The notes beneath the pieces are model-generated. The model worked only from the letters and a program-made list of their open reading frames with translations. It made no database searches and was not told where the DNA came from. A DNA stretch of 64,000 bases from Geothrix oryzisoli (GTDB taxonomy: Bacteria > Acidobacteriota > Holophagae > Holophagales > Holophagaceae). The position numbers and the translations under genes were made by a program. The stretch's first letter is position 1; each line of letters starts with the position of its first letter. Where the stretch lies: NCBI RefSeq assembly GCF_022808865.1, contig NZ_JAKZLB010000001.1:868001-932000 (forward strand), read 5' to 3'. Below are positions 51,179 through 58,892 of this stretch, piece by piece.

Positions 51179-52356
51179 TGTCGACGGGAAAGATGCTACT
51201 GCACAATCAGCGAATCGCGCTGGCGCTTTCGGGAGGAGGTGTCCGTGCGGCGGCGTTCCATGCCGGGGTATTGAGGTGGATGGCTGAAGAACAATGGCTC
51301 GAACGTGTGACGGCATTATCGACCGTCTCAGGTGGGAGCTTGTTTGCGGGCCTCGTTTTTGCGCAAGCTGGGAATCGCTGGCCGTCCTCCGAAGACTACA
51401 GGATCCGAGGGTACGCAGAAGTTCGGGGCATCTTGACCCAGTCGTCTTTGTCAATCGATGCCCTCCTTCGGTTAGCCAATCCTCTCAACTGGCGGTTCTT
51501 CCTATCTCGCGCAAATGTCTTCGCCATTAGCATCCGAAAGAAATGGGGTATTACAGCTCAGCTAAAAGACCTCCCACCCACGCCCGTTTGGTCTATTAAT
51601 GGCACGACCGCAGAGAATGGTCGAAGGTTCCGGTTCAAAGGTGACACGGTTGGGGACTACGAGATTGGCTACGCAAAGGCGGGCAAGATGCTCCTCGCAG
51701 AAGCGCTGGCCGTATCGGCAGCTTTCCCTGGCGGCATCGGGCCGCTTACCCTTGATACCTCCAAATATCAATGGATGAAAAAGGAGGTTTGGGATGACGA
51801 AGCGGACCCTCAAATTATTCATCCTCCCTTCTCGAAGCTGCATCTGTATGATGGCGGCCTGTATGACAACCTCGGGATGGAGCCCTTTTTCGATGTCGGA
51901 AAGGGCAATATCAAGAAGAACTGCGGGGCTGACTTTATCGTGATCGCTGACGCTGGCGCGCCGTACAAACGAAGCAGGATTCCAGGCCCCCTTCATCCCA
52001 AGAGACTGCTGCGTACCCTTGACATTGTCATGGGCCAAGCCAGAGCCCTTCGCGTTCGTCCATTTATTCGCTTTTTGCAGTCGAGTCCCGAGAGCGGGCG
52101 GTATTACCAAATTGGGTCAAGCGTTCATGAACAGATCAAGAATGGCCTTGTTCCGAAAGAGAACCTTGGGCAAGACCCGAATGAATTTCTAAGTGATGCC
52201 GAAATCGCTAGGGCAAAGGGGTATCCCACAACACTCCTGGCATTGGGAGAAGCGGACTTTGACTTGATAGCAAGGCATGGGTACGAGACGGCCAAATGGA
52301 ACAACCATGTAAAGGATACTTTTCGAGGCTCCGAGTTCATGAGCCTGAAGATGTGA
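51178..52356 (+). CDS. patatin-like phospholipase effector
   Basis: The 392-aa product has the patatin fold: oxyanion loop LSGGGVRAAAFHAG (residues 18-30), nucleophile S51 in STVSGGS, and catalytic D225 in YDGGLYDN. Such enzymes hydrolyse membrane phospholipids; CapV-type patatins are CBASS effectors that kill the infected cell when activated by a cyclic nucleotide. The start ATG 51178 shares one base with the stop of the triple-fusion gene (TGATG), so the two are translated together. The activation signal in this operon is unknown because no cyclase is seen. Confidence 0.9.
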   Translation: MSTGKMLLHNQRIALALSGGGVRAAAFHAGVLRWMAEEQWLERVTALSTVSGGSLFAGLVFAQAGNRWPSSEDYRIRGYAEVRGILTQSSLSIDALLRLANPLNWRFFLSRANVFAISIRKKWGITAQLKDLPPTPVWSINGTTAENGRRFRFKGDTVGDYEIGYAKAGKMLLAEALAVSAAFPGGIGPLTLDTSKYQWMKKEVWDDEADPQIIHPPFSKLHLYDGGLYDNLGMEPFFDVGKGNIKKNCGADFIVIADAGAPYKRSRIPGPLHPKRLLRTLDIVMGQARALRVRPFIRFLQSSPESGRYYQIGSSVHEQIKNGLVPKENLGQDPNEFLSDAEIARAKGYPTTLLALGEADFDLIARHGYETAKWNNHVKDTFRGSEFMSLKM

Positions 52357-52502
52357 GTCGAAATTTGTGGCGTCTGATTCTCTCCCTCGATTTTGTCTCG
52401 ATTCAAAAATGCCCGGCGGTGCCCAGATTCAAACTCTTGTCGGCGCGCAAGCTCAGGTACGATCTTGAACTTTGCGCAACCGCCTGTCATTAGGAGTCAT
52501 AG

Positions 52503-53315
52503 ATGAATATCTACACTTTGAATGTTGGGCAGGGTCAATTCGTCGTTGTGACTGGTGAGACGGAAGCGTTCATTGTTGATACGTATCTTCCGATGAATCC
52601 AAGTCAAGACGTCGAATACGTGAAGGCGGCGCTGACTGAGGTTCTTCGGGATAAGAATCTAATTGGCTTGATGATTACTGGGTTTGATGCAGATCACTTT
52701 AATGAAGTCGGCCTACGAGTCGTTCTGAACAAATATCGACCCGATTGGCTAATGTATCCAAAGTATTTTAAGAACACGATATCAGCCGACAGATGCTTCG
52801 ACGTTATTGAAGATTTCGCTTTTGCCAAATCGATCAAACGCTACTCGGTTTGCTTAAAGTCGAATCCAAATCGGTTTTACAACAAGATCTCCGACGAGTT
52901 CAAATTCGAAATACTTTCGCCACACGCCGATGATATGACCTCTTCCAATAACTGTTCCTTGGTTTGCAAGGTGACGGAGAGATCCACGCAGGCGACATAC
53001 ATGGTCACTGGTGATACCGAATGTGATCGTTGGGATTCCATCGTTGAATACTTCGCTGACTCCCTCGAGTGCGACGTCCTTGCTGCTCCACATCATGGGT
53101 CGAAACACGGTATTACCGAGGAGGCAATTGCGTTGATGTGCCCAGTTCACGTTATCGTGAGCGCTGGAGTTGACAACCAGTTTGGGCACCCGTCCCGAGA
53201 ATCAGTGCGCCTGTTTGAGGAGTATGCCGATGCATGGATCTCTACAAATGAAGGAGACGGCCAATCATTGCTGACAGAAGCGAATGGACTAGTCGTTGAG
53301 ACCTCTGAGTTCTGA
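52503..53315 (+). CDS. second metallo-beta-lactamase-fold protein
   Basis: The 270-aa product is another ComEC-like MBL fold: IYTLNVGQGQFVVV at the N-terminus, ITGFDADHFN at the metal-site loop, VTGDTECDRW and LAAPHHGSKHG further on. At the first loop the usual H-x-H-x-D-H reads G60-F-D62-A-D64-H65, so the first His is missing. The active site may have changed. Ribosome-binding site AGGAG precedes ATG 52503. The gene is more AT-rich than its neighbours and follows patatin after 146 bases, probably on the same transcript or its own promoter. Confidence 0.8.
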   Translation: MNIYTLNVGQGQFVVVTGETEAFIVDTYLPMNPSQDVEYVKAALTEVLRDKNLIGLMITGFDADHFNEVGLRVVLNKYRPDWLMYPKYFKNTISADRCFDVIEDFAFAKSIKRYSVCLKSNPNRFYNKISDEFKFEILSPHADDMTSSNNCSLVCKVTERSTQATYMVTGDTECDRWDSIVEYFADSLECDVLAAPHHGSKHGITEEAIALMCPVHVIVSAGVDNQFGHPSRESVRLFEEYADAWISTNEGDGQSLLTEANGLVVETSEF

Positions 53316-53381
53316 CCGGAACTAGATGATGCATGTTCACAATATTGCCTGCCGGGCACATCCCTCTCCAGAACACCTATT

Positions 53382-55034
53382 CTACTCCTGGCTCTGAAGC
53401 CCCCGAATCCCCAAGACCGGGGATTGGGAGCGAATAGCCATACGATTTGCCTTCTCGCAGAGGTGTCCATAGTGCTCTTGGACCATCCGTGTGTCCGCGT
53501 GCCCCAACTGCTTGGCGACCACCATTGGCAGAATGCCGCCATTCAATAAACCAGACGCATATGTGTGCCTGAGTTCATGAAACGTAAGTTTCTCGATCTT
53601 GGCCTTCGTGTATGCCGCCTTCATTGGCGCCTTGGCATCACCCTTAATCCATTTGAATTTCGGCTTGGCTGTATCAGACTCATTTCCGATTTCGGAGATG
53701 GCAATCTCAGAGGCCGGACAGGTGAGTCTTGCCGCCTCAAGTTGCCTGGCTATTGGGGAGACACCAACCGCTAGTAGTTTTCGCCGCAGTTGGTCCAGGG
53801 TGTTGGACACTCGTTTCCGGGCATTGCCAGCAGTTGGCCAGAGCTCCGCCTCGATCTCCGAATAGGTCACCCACCGCCCTGCCCCACCCATCAACATGGC
53901 GAGCACATCCAACTCGCTGCGGGACAGCCGGATCTGAGCACCCCGGAAGGTCACCAACCTCGGCGCATCGACTTTGCGGGCCACTAGATGTCGAGGAAAT
54001 AGAGTGTCTGAATTTTTCCTGCCGGCCACCAACTCCTTGAAGAATTCTTCGCCCTCTTCAGTCAGAAAAATGTACCGAGGACGAGAATCCACACCCTTGC
54101 CATTCACCCACAGGGAGCCGACTTCCGGGTTGAAGTCACCTACTTTGGCTTCGGTCAATTCGCCGTACCGTGCACCGGTATAAAGTCCACCTTGCACAAG
54201 TTTCCGGAATTCTGGCGTACAGGCGGCAACCAGTGCTTGCTGTTCATCCACAGTCAGGAATCGCACCCGTTGCCCCTTCACTCCAGGGAATGGTTTCACT
54301 CGATCCCAGGGCCGGTGGTTAGCGGGAATCATGCCATCATCCACCGCCAAATTGAGCGCGGCCTTTAACGTGGCGAGTTCCCTATTGGCGGAGGACTTCC
54401 TTGCCCTGATGGCTTTCTTGTGGGCATCCGGTTCCTTTTTGGGGTCGGGAAGGTCCAAATATTCGATCTCTTCGCCAGGTAACCGCTTCCGTCCTGTTCT
54501 GCGCTTCCCTCGTGCTGCCAGGTCGCGATGCCATTTCTTGAGTCGAGTAGTCGTCAACTTTGCAACATAGGTTTCGCCCAATATGGGGAGAATATTTGCA
54601 TTGGCTGAGGCTTCGGAATCGTCGGCAGTCAGCGGATCCTTCCGGGTCGCCCTGGCCTCGCTGATGTAATAGGAAATGACATCACGGACTTTCCAGTCCC
54701 CGGAAGGAAGCGGTTCCCCATCAACTTTCAGATTTTGCTCGCGGGCACATCGCCCGAACCAATCCTCCGCCTTTTTTTTAGCCTGATCCCAACTAAAGAC
54801 AGTGACACCGTCTGCCGCCCTGGTGTCGTCAGCCTCGCCAATTTTGGAGTTGAGGAAGGACGTGGAATCTGGAACCCGCCAACGGGCCGAGAAGGTACCT
54901 GCCTGGTCATCCTTCGGGTGCCTGTAGATCACGTAGCAACCGTCGCCCAAGGTGGCCGTGTGATATTTGGCGCGTTCAAGAGCCAGCCTCTTCGTTTTGG
55001 TGTCTAGCCGAGCCGATCTGCTCGTCTGTGCCAT
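53382..55034 (-). CDS. int: tyrosine recombinase (integrase) with inserted winged-helix segment
   Basis: The 550-aa product is the element's integrase. An N-terminal arm-binding part (about 1-110) and a core-binding part (about 115-245) precede the catalytic domain, with R289 (TGARYGEL), H486-x-x-R489 (FHELRHTYASG), H512 (LGHAD) and nucleophile Y522 (EHYGHL). Between R289 and H486 lies an unusual insertion, about 357-445 (FRGAQIRLSRSELDVLAML, WVTYSEIEAELWP, TLDQLRRKL), that reads like an OmpR/PhoB-type winged helix. The start at ATG 55034-55032 has GGAG eight bases upstream; ATG 55040 is two codons earlier. The start is 167 bases from attR. Confidence 0.9.
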   Translation of the reverse strand: MAQTSRSARLDTKTKRLALERAKYHTATLGDGCYVIYRHPKDDQAGTFSARWRVPDSTSFLNSKIGEADDTRAADGVTVFSWDQAKKKAEDWFGRCAREQNLKVDGEPLPSGDWKVRDVISYYISEARATRKDPLTADDSEASANANILPILGETYVAKLTTTRLKKWHRDLAARGKRRTGRKRLPGEEIEYLDLPDPKKEPDAHKKAIRARKSSANRELATLKAALNLAVDDGMIPANHRPWDRVKPFPGVKGQRVRFLTVDEQQALVAACTPEFRKLVQGGLYTGARYGELTEAKVGDFNPEVGSLWVNGKGVDSRPRYIFLTEEGEEFFKELVAGRKNSDTLFPRHLVARKVDAPRLVTFRGAQIRLSRSELDVLAMLMGGAGRWVTYSEIEAELWPTAGNARKRVSNTLDQLRRKLLAVGVSPIARQLEAARLTCPASEIAISEIGNESDTAKPKFKWIKGDAKAPMKAAYTKAKIEKLTFHELRHTYASGLLNGGILPMVVAKQLGHADTRMVQEHYGHLCEKANRMAIRSQSPVLGIRGLQSQE

Positions 55035-55057
55035 GGCCATTGCTCCACCAAGGAGCC

Positions 55058-55111
55058 TACCACATCTGTACCACGTCTGCAAAACTACACTCGCTACCCG
55101 GTACCACCTGG
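55058..55111. repeat. candidate integrase arm-type sites, TACCACRTCTG tandem repeat
   Basis: TACCACATCTG (55058-55068) and TACCACGTCTG (55069-55079) are back to back. TACCACCTGG (55102-55111) is a partial third copy. A related block sits at the other end of the island (25792-25840). This arrangement, just upstream of int and inside the att site, fits arm-type binding sites, which may also autoregulate int. Confidence 0.6.
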
Positions 55112-55200
55112 CAACGCGTATTGCGTTCAAAATCTATTTCTATTGGTCTTATTTATTTTCTAATGCCTTGCAAGTGTTGTTATCTGACTTAACTATCTCA

Positions 55201-55246
55201 TTCGCAATGCAGAGGTCGTCAGTTCGATCCTGATCAGGTCCACCAA
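55201..55246 (+). repeat. attR: right copy of the 46-bp attachment-site repeat
   Basis: Identical to 25662-25707, this carries only the 3' part of tRNA-Ala (anticodon loop to CCA end). It is not a functional tRNA because the acceptor 5' strand and D-arm are missing. It is the right junction of the island. Confidence 0.93.
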
Positions 55247-55249
55247 CCT

Positions 55250-55275
55250 CCCCCGGGGCCATCCGGGGGATTTTT
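55250..55275 (+). terminator. terminator right of attR, probably the original tRNA-Ala terminator
   Basis: CCCCCGG-GGCCAT-CCGGGGG followed by ATTTTTCTT, starting three bases after the att repeat. Before integration it would have ended the tRNA-Ala transcript. Confidence 0.8.
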
Positions 55276-55349
55276 CTTGTACGCCACAAGCATCCCCCCA
55301 GTGGGTGCAGACGTGTTGGAAAGACCTCCGGACCTGTTTAGCCTGAGGC

Positions 55350-57629
55350 ATGCGACTCGCCGCCCTCCTGCTCTCAGCGCTCGTCCTCCAGGCCGGCGCG
55401 TTCAACGACCAGGGGATTGCGGACATCCGGGCCGCCCTGGCCCGCGCCATCGAGGACAAGGTCACCCCCGGGGCGGTGTACTGGTGCGGCCACGGCAGTG
55501 AAGACCGCCACTGGGCCCAGGGCCACCGGGCGGTCGTGCCAGCCGCCGAGCCGATGACCGAGGACACGATCTTCGATGTGGCCTCGCTCACCAAGGTGGT
55601 GGCGACGCTCCCCTCGGTCATGCTGCTGGTGGAGCGCGGGAAGGTCGACGTCGACGCTCCGGTGCGAACCTACCTGCCCGAGTTCCACCATCCGGAGATC
55701 ACGGTGAAGCACCTGCTCACCCATACCTCCGGGCTGCCCCCGGGCCTCCCCAAGGATGAAGTCCATCCGGACTGGCACGGGTATGAAGAGGGGATCCGCC
55801 GGGCCTGCGCCTGTGCGCCCGACCTGCCCCCAGGGCTCGTGGTCCGTTACAGCGACCTGAACTTCATCCTGCTCGGGGAGATCGTCCACCGCGTCAGCGG
55901 CCATCGCCTGGACGCGTTTGCGGAGCGGGAGGTGTTCTCGCCGCTCGGCATGCGGTCGACCCGCTTCAGGCCGGAGGCCGGACGGGTGGACCGCATCGCC
56001 CCCACCGAACGCGACCAGGACGGCACCATGCTCCGCGGGGTGGTTCACGACCCCACCGCCCGGCGCATGGGTGGAGTCGCGGGCCATGCGGGCCTGTTCA
56101 CCACGGCCGCGGATCTCGCCAAGTACGCCCGGTTCATGCTGCACGGAGGACCGGTGCTGCAGCGGAAGACGCTCCAGGCCATGCAGCGCGTGCAGACTCC
56201 GGCCACGGTCTACGACCGCCGCGGCCTTGGCTGGGACATCGACTCGGCCTACAGCCGGCCCCGGGGGAGCCTGTTCGAGTTGGGGTCCTTCGGGCACACG
56301 GGCTTCACCGGCACCGCGATCTGGATGGATCCTGCCACCGACAGCTTCTTCATCCTGCTCACCACCCGCTTGCACCCCGACGGCAAGGGGGATGCGAAGC
56401 CACTCTATTCCGAAATCGGCACGCTCACCGCCAAGGCCATCGGCCTCACGGCCCGGAAGGACTCCGGATGCTTCGCCCGGGCCCCGCAGGAGGTCCCGAC
56501 CGTCCTCAACGGCATTGATGTCCTGAAACGCCAGAAGTTCGCGGCCCTTCAGGGTCTGCGTGTGGGCCTGGTCACCAACCGCACCGGCATCGACAACGAG
56601 CGGAACGCCACCATCGACCTGCTCCGGGAGGCTCCCGGAGTGCGGCTCGTGAGGCTGTTCAGCCCCGAACATGGCATCCGGGGCGAGCTCGACCAGGAGG
56701 GGATCCCGGATGCCCTCGACACGCGGACGGGCCTTCCGGTCATCAGCCTCTACAAGGGCAGCCAGCGCGCTCCTTCGTCCGAAGACCTCGCCGACCTCGA
56801 TGCGCTCGTCTTCGACGTCCAGGACATCGGCTGCCGGTTCTACACCTACATTGCGACGCTCAAGGGCTGCCTGGAAGCCGCGGCGAAGTCCGGGAAGGCG
56901 TTCATCCTCCTGGATCGCGTCAACCCCATCGGTGGCGCCCTGGTCGAGGGACCGGCCCTGCCCTCGGACTTGTCGTTCACCGCCTGCCATCCCATCGCCC
57001 TCCGCCACGGCATGACCGTGGGCGAGCTCGCCCGGATGTTCAATGCCGAGCTCAGCCTCCACGCCCGCCTGCGCGTCATCGAACTCCAGGGCTGGCGACG
57101 GCGGCAGTGGTTCGACGCCACGGCTCTGCCCTGGGAAAGCCCCTCACCGAACATGCGCACCCTGAATGCCGCCGCGCTGTATCCCGGCATCGGGCTGCTG
57201 GAACGGGCCATCAGCGTCGGGCGGGGCACGGGAACGCCCTTCGAGGTCGTCGGCGCGCCCTACATCAACGACCGCGTCCTCGCATCCGAGCTGACCAAGC
57301 TCGGTCTCCCGGGGGTGCGGTTCATCCCCGAGCGGTTCACCCCCACCACCAGTCGCTTCAAGGGAGAGGCGTGCGGCGGGGTCCGCCTCGTCCTCGTCGA
57401 TCGCGAGGCCCTGCGGCCGGTCGAGCTGGGCCTGGCCATCGCCCTCACCTTGCACCGGCTCTACGGGGAGGCCTTCGACCTCCAGCGCTTCGACGACCTG
57501 CTGAAGGACGACGCGACCCTGGGCCTGATCCGGTCCGGCAAGGGCTGGAAGGAGATCGTGGCCAGCTGGGAACCCTCCCGGACCGGCTTCCTGAAGCGCC
57601 GCCAGCCGTTCCTTCTGTACGAGCCCTGA
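55350..57629 (+). CDS. fusion of serine beta-lactamase-fold hydrolase and NamZ (DUF1343) exo-muramidase
   Basis: The 759-aa product has a signal peptide (MRLAALLLSALVLQAGA). Residues about 20-370 are a class C/DD-peptidase-like serine hydrolase with S79-x-x-K82 (ASLTK) and a Tyr motif in VVRYSDLN. Residues about 385-759 are DUF1343/NamZ, an exo-beta-N-acetylmuramidase that releases MurNAc from peptidoglycan: FSPEHGIRGELDQEG, FDVQDIGCRFYTYI and LDRVNPIGGALVEGP. The fusion recurs in Bacteroidetes and others. It would act in the periplasm and heads a cell-wall breakdown cluster. Confidence 0.92.
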   Translation: MRLAALLLSALVLQAGAFNDQGIADIRAALARAIEDKVTPGAVYWCGHGSEDRHWAQGHRAVVPAAEPMTEDTIFDVASLTKVVATLPSVMLLVERGKVDVDAPVRTYLPEFHHPEITVKHLLTHTSGLPPGLPKDEVHPDWHGYEEGIRRACACAPDLPPGLVVRYSDLNFILLGEIVHRVSGHRLDAFAEREVFSPLGMRSTRFRPEAGRVDRIAPTERDQDGTMLRGVVHDPTARRMGGVAGHAGLFTTAADLAKYARFMLHGGPVLQRKTLQAMQRVQTPATVYDRRGLGWDIDSAYSRPRGSLFELGSFGHTGFTGTAIWMDPATDSFFILLTTRLHPDGKGDAKPLYSEIGTLTAKAIGLTARKDSGCFARAPQEVPTVLNGIDVLKRQKFAALQGLRVGLVTNRTGIDNERNATIDLLREAPGVRLVRLFSPEHGIRGELDQEGIPDALDTRTGLPVISLYKGSQRAPSSEDLADLDALVFDVQDIGCRFYTYIATLKGCLEAAAKSGKAFILLDRVNPIGGALVEGPALPSDLSFTACHPIALRHGMTVGELARMFNAELSLHARLRVIELQGWRRRQWFDATALPWESPSPNMRTLNAAALYPGIGLLERAISVGRGTGTPFEVVGAPYINDRVLASELTKLGLPGVRFIPERFTPTTSRFKGEACGGVRLVLVDREALRPVELGLAIALTLHRLYGEAFDLQRFDDLLKDDATLGLIRSGKGWKEIVASWEPSRTGFLKRRQPFLLYEP

Positions 57630-57632
57630 GCC

Positions 57633-58118
57633 ATGGGCCCCCTGACCATCCGACTCCTGGCCTCCGACGCCGAGGCCGAAGCCTGCGCCGCCCTCCTGGC
57701 CTCCTCTGAGCCCTGGGTGACCCTCCGTCGGGACTATGACACCCTGCTCCCGTTCGTCCGGGATCCGAGCCGGGAGCGCTATGTCGCCTATCAGGATGGG
57801 CGCCTGGCCGGGCTGGTCTTCCTCAACCTCCAAGGGGCCTTCGTCGGCTATCTCCAGACGATCTGCGTCGCGCCGGACTTCCGGAATGCGGGCATCGGCT
57901 CCGCCCTGATCGCCTTCGCGGAAGAGCGGATCTTCCGCGACCACGCCAACGTCTTCCTGTGCGTGTCGTCCTTCAACCAGGCCGCCCGCAGGCTCTACGA
58001 GCGCCTGGGCTACACCGTCGTCGGAGAGCTGACCGACTACATCCTCCCCGGACAGTCGGAACTCCTGCTGCGGAAGTCCCGCGGCCCCCTCGACCCGCCC
58101 CGGCCTGCGGCCACCTGA
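57633..58118 (+). CDS. GNAT-family N-acetyltransferase
   Basis: The 161-aa product has the GNAT fold: central strand GLVFLNLQGAFVGYLQTICV, the acetyl-CoA loop VAPDFRNAGIGSALIAFAEE (pattern R-x-x-G-x-G), and FNQAARRLYERLGYTVVGEL at the C-terminus. It starts three bases after the NamZ fusion stop, so the two are co-transcribed. The acceptor is unknown; an amino sugar or amino acid released from the cell wall is a guess. Confidence 0.88.
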   Translation: MGPLTIRLLASDAEAEACAALLASSEPWVTLRRDYDTLLPFVRDPSRERYVAYQDGRLAGLVFLNLQGAFVGYLQTICVAPDFRNAGIGSALIAFAEERIFRDHANVFLCVSSFNQAARRLYERLGYTVVGELTDYILPGQSELLLRKSRGPLDPPRPAAT

Positions 58119-58122
58119 ACGG

Positions 58123-58890
58123 TCAGGGGGGCGGTACCGTCCCCAGCAGCTTCGACTCGAGGTTGAACAGGATCCGCCGGTCCAGGTCATCCAGCTCACC
58201 TGACTCGATGTGGTGGTAGTGCAGGTGGAAGGCCCGGGCCGTGGCGACGGGATCCTTGGTCGAGTATCCGATCACCTTCAGGGCCATCCAGGGGTCGAAC
58301 CCGGCGGGGGGGTCCGCCAGAGTCTCGTCGGGCCAGAGGCCGAAGCCACGATCCGCCAGCTGCTTCCAGGGGAAGAAGCCGTTGGGATCCTGCTTCCGGA
58401 CCGGATCCACGTCTGCATGCCCCGTGATCTGGGTGCGGGGGATGCCGTAGCGGCGGGTCAGATCCTCCAGCAACACCAGCAGCGCGTCGATCTGGGGCTG
58501 GGGAAAGGGCTCGAAACCGTTGTTGACGAGCTCGATGCCGATGGAGAGCGAGTTCAGGTCATGGTAGGGGCCCCAGCTGCCCCCGCCCGCGTGGTAGGCC
58601 CGGTGGTCGTCCGACACCAGCTGGGCCAGCCGCCCGTCCTTGCCGATCAGGTAGTGGGAGCTCACGGGTCCCCCGCTGTTCTGGGTCTGCAGGACCTTGA
58701 GCGCACCGTCGAAGGTGTCCTCCACCGTGTGGTGGATGACCACCATCTGGGGGCGGCGCGCATTGTAGTTGGGCGAAGGGGCCCATTCCGCCAGGCTGTT
58801 CCGGGGGGGGTGGCAGGCGGAGGCCAGCAGGAGCAGGGCCGCCCCTAGTAGGAGGCGGCCGAGGGAGGTCCGATCGGATCTGATGGCCAT
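58123..58890 (-). CDS. N-acetylmuramoyl-L-alanine amidase, lipoprotein (AmiD-like)
   Basis: The 255-aa product has a lipoprotein signal (LLLGAALLLLASACHPP, lipobox ending in Cys26). It then has an amidase_2 fold with zinc His in VVIHHTVED, GGSWGPYHDLNSLSIGIEL and ITGHADVDPVRKQDPNG with the second zinc His and Lys. It cleaves the amide between MurNAc and the stem peptide. Its stop lies four bases from the convergent GNAT stop. It starts two bases after the stop of the diaminopimelate decarboxylase-like gene. Confidence 0.9.
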   Translation of the reverse strand: MAIRSDRTSLGRLLLGAALLLLASACHPPRNSLAEWAPSPNYNARRPQMVVIHHTVEDTFDGALKVLQTQNSGGPVSSHYLIGKDGRLAQLVSDDHRAYHAGGGSWGPYHDLNSLSIGIELVNNGFEPFPQPQIDALLVLLEDLTRRYGIPRTQITGHADVDPVRKQDPNGFFPWKQLADRGFGLWPDETLADPPAGFDPWMALKVIGYSTKDPVATARAFHLHYHHIESGELDDLDRRILFNLESKLLGTVPPP

Positions 58891-58892
58891 GG

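Larger units (their letters stand above)
25662..55246. mobile_element. integrative and mobilizable genomic island inserted in tRNA-Ala(CGC)
   Basis: The element is bounded by perfect 46-bp direct repeats of the tRNA 3' end. It encodes a tyrosine integrase beside the right repeat, an Xis-like protein near the left end, a MobC/relaxase pair but no type IV secretion genes, a serine recombinase with two ParB-like proteins, two XRE regulators and defence cargo (type I restriction-modification, HNH, and the E2-E1-JAB/patatin operon). Base composition is visibly lower in GC than both flanks, especially at the two ends. Length from repeat to repeat is about 29.5 kb. The lack of conjugation-pore genes suggests it borrows another element's machinery for transfer. 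Confidence 0.9.

Noticed and set aside
25746-55200. CRISPR array or prophage structural genes in the island
   Set aside because: No regularly spaced repeats and no capsid, tail, portal or terminase genes are visible; recombinases and relaxase explain the element as an integrative mobilizable element.
55201-55246. A second tRNA-Ala gene
   Set aside because: Only the 3' part is present; no D-arm or 5' acceptor strand. It is the right attachment-site copy.
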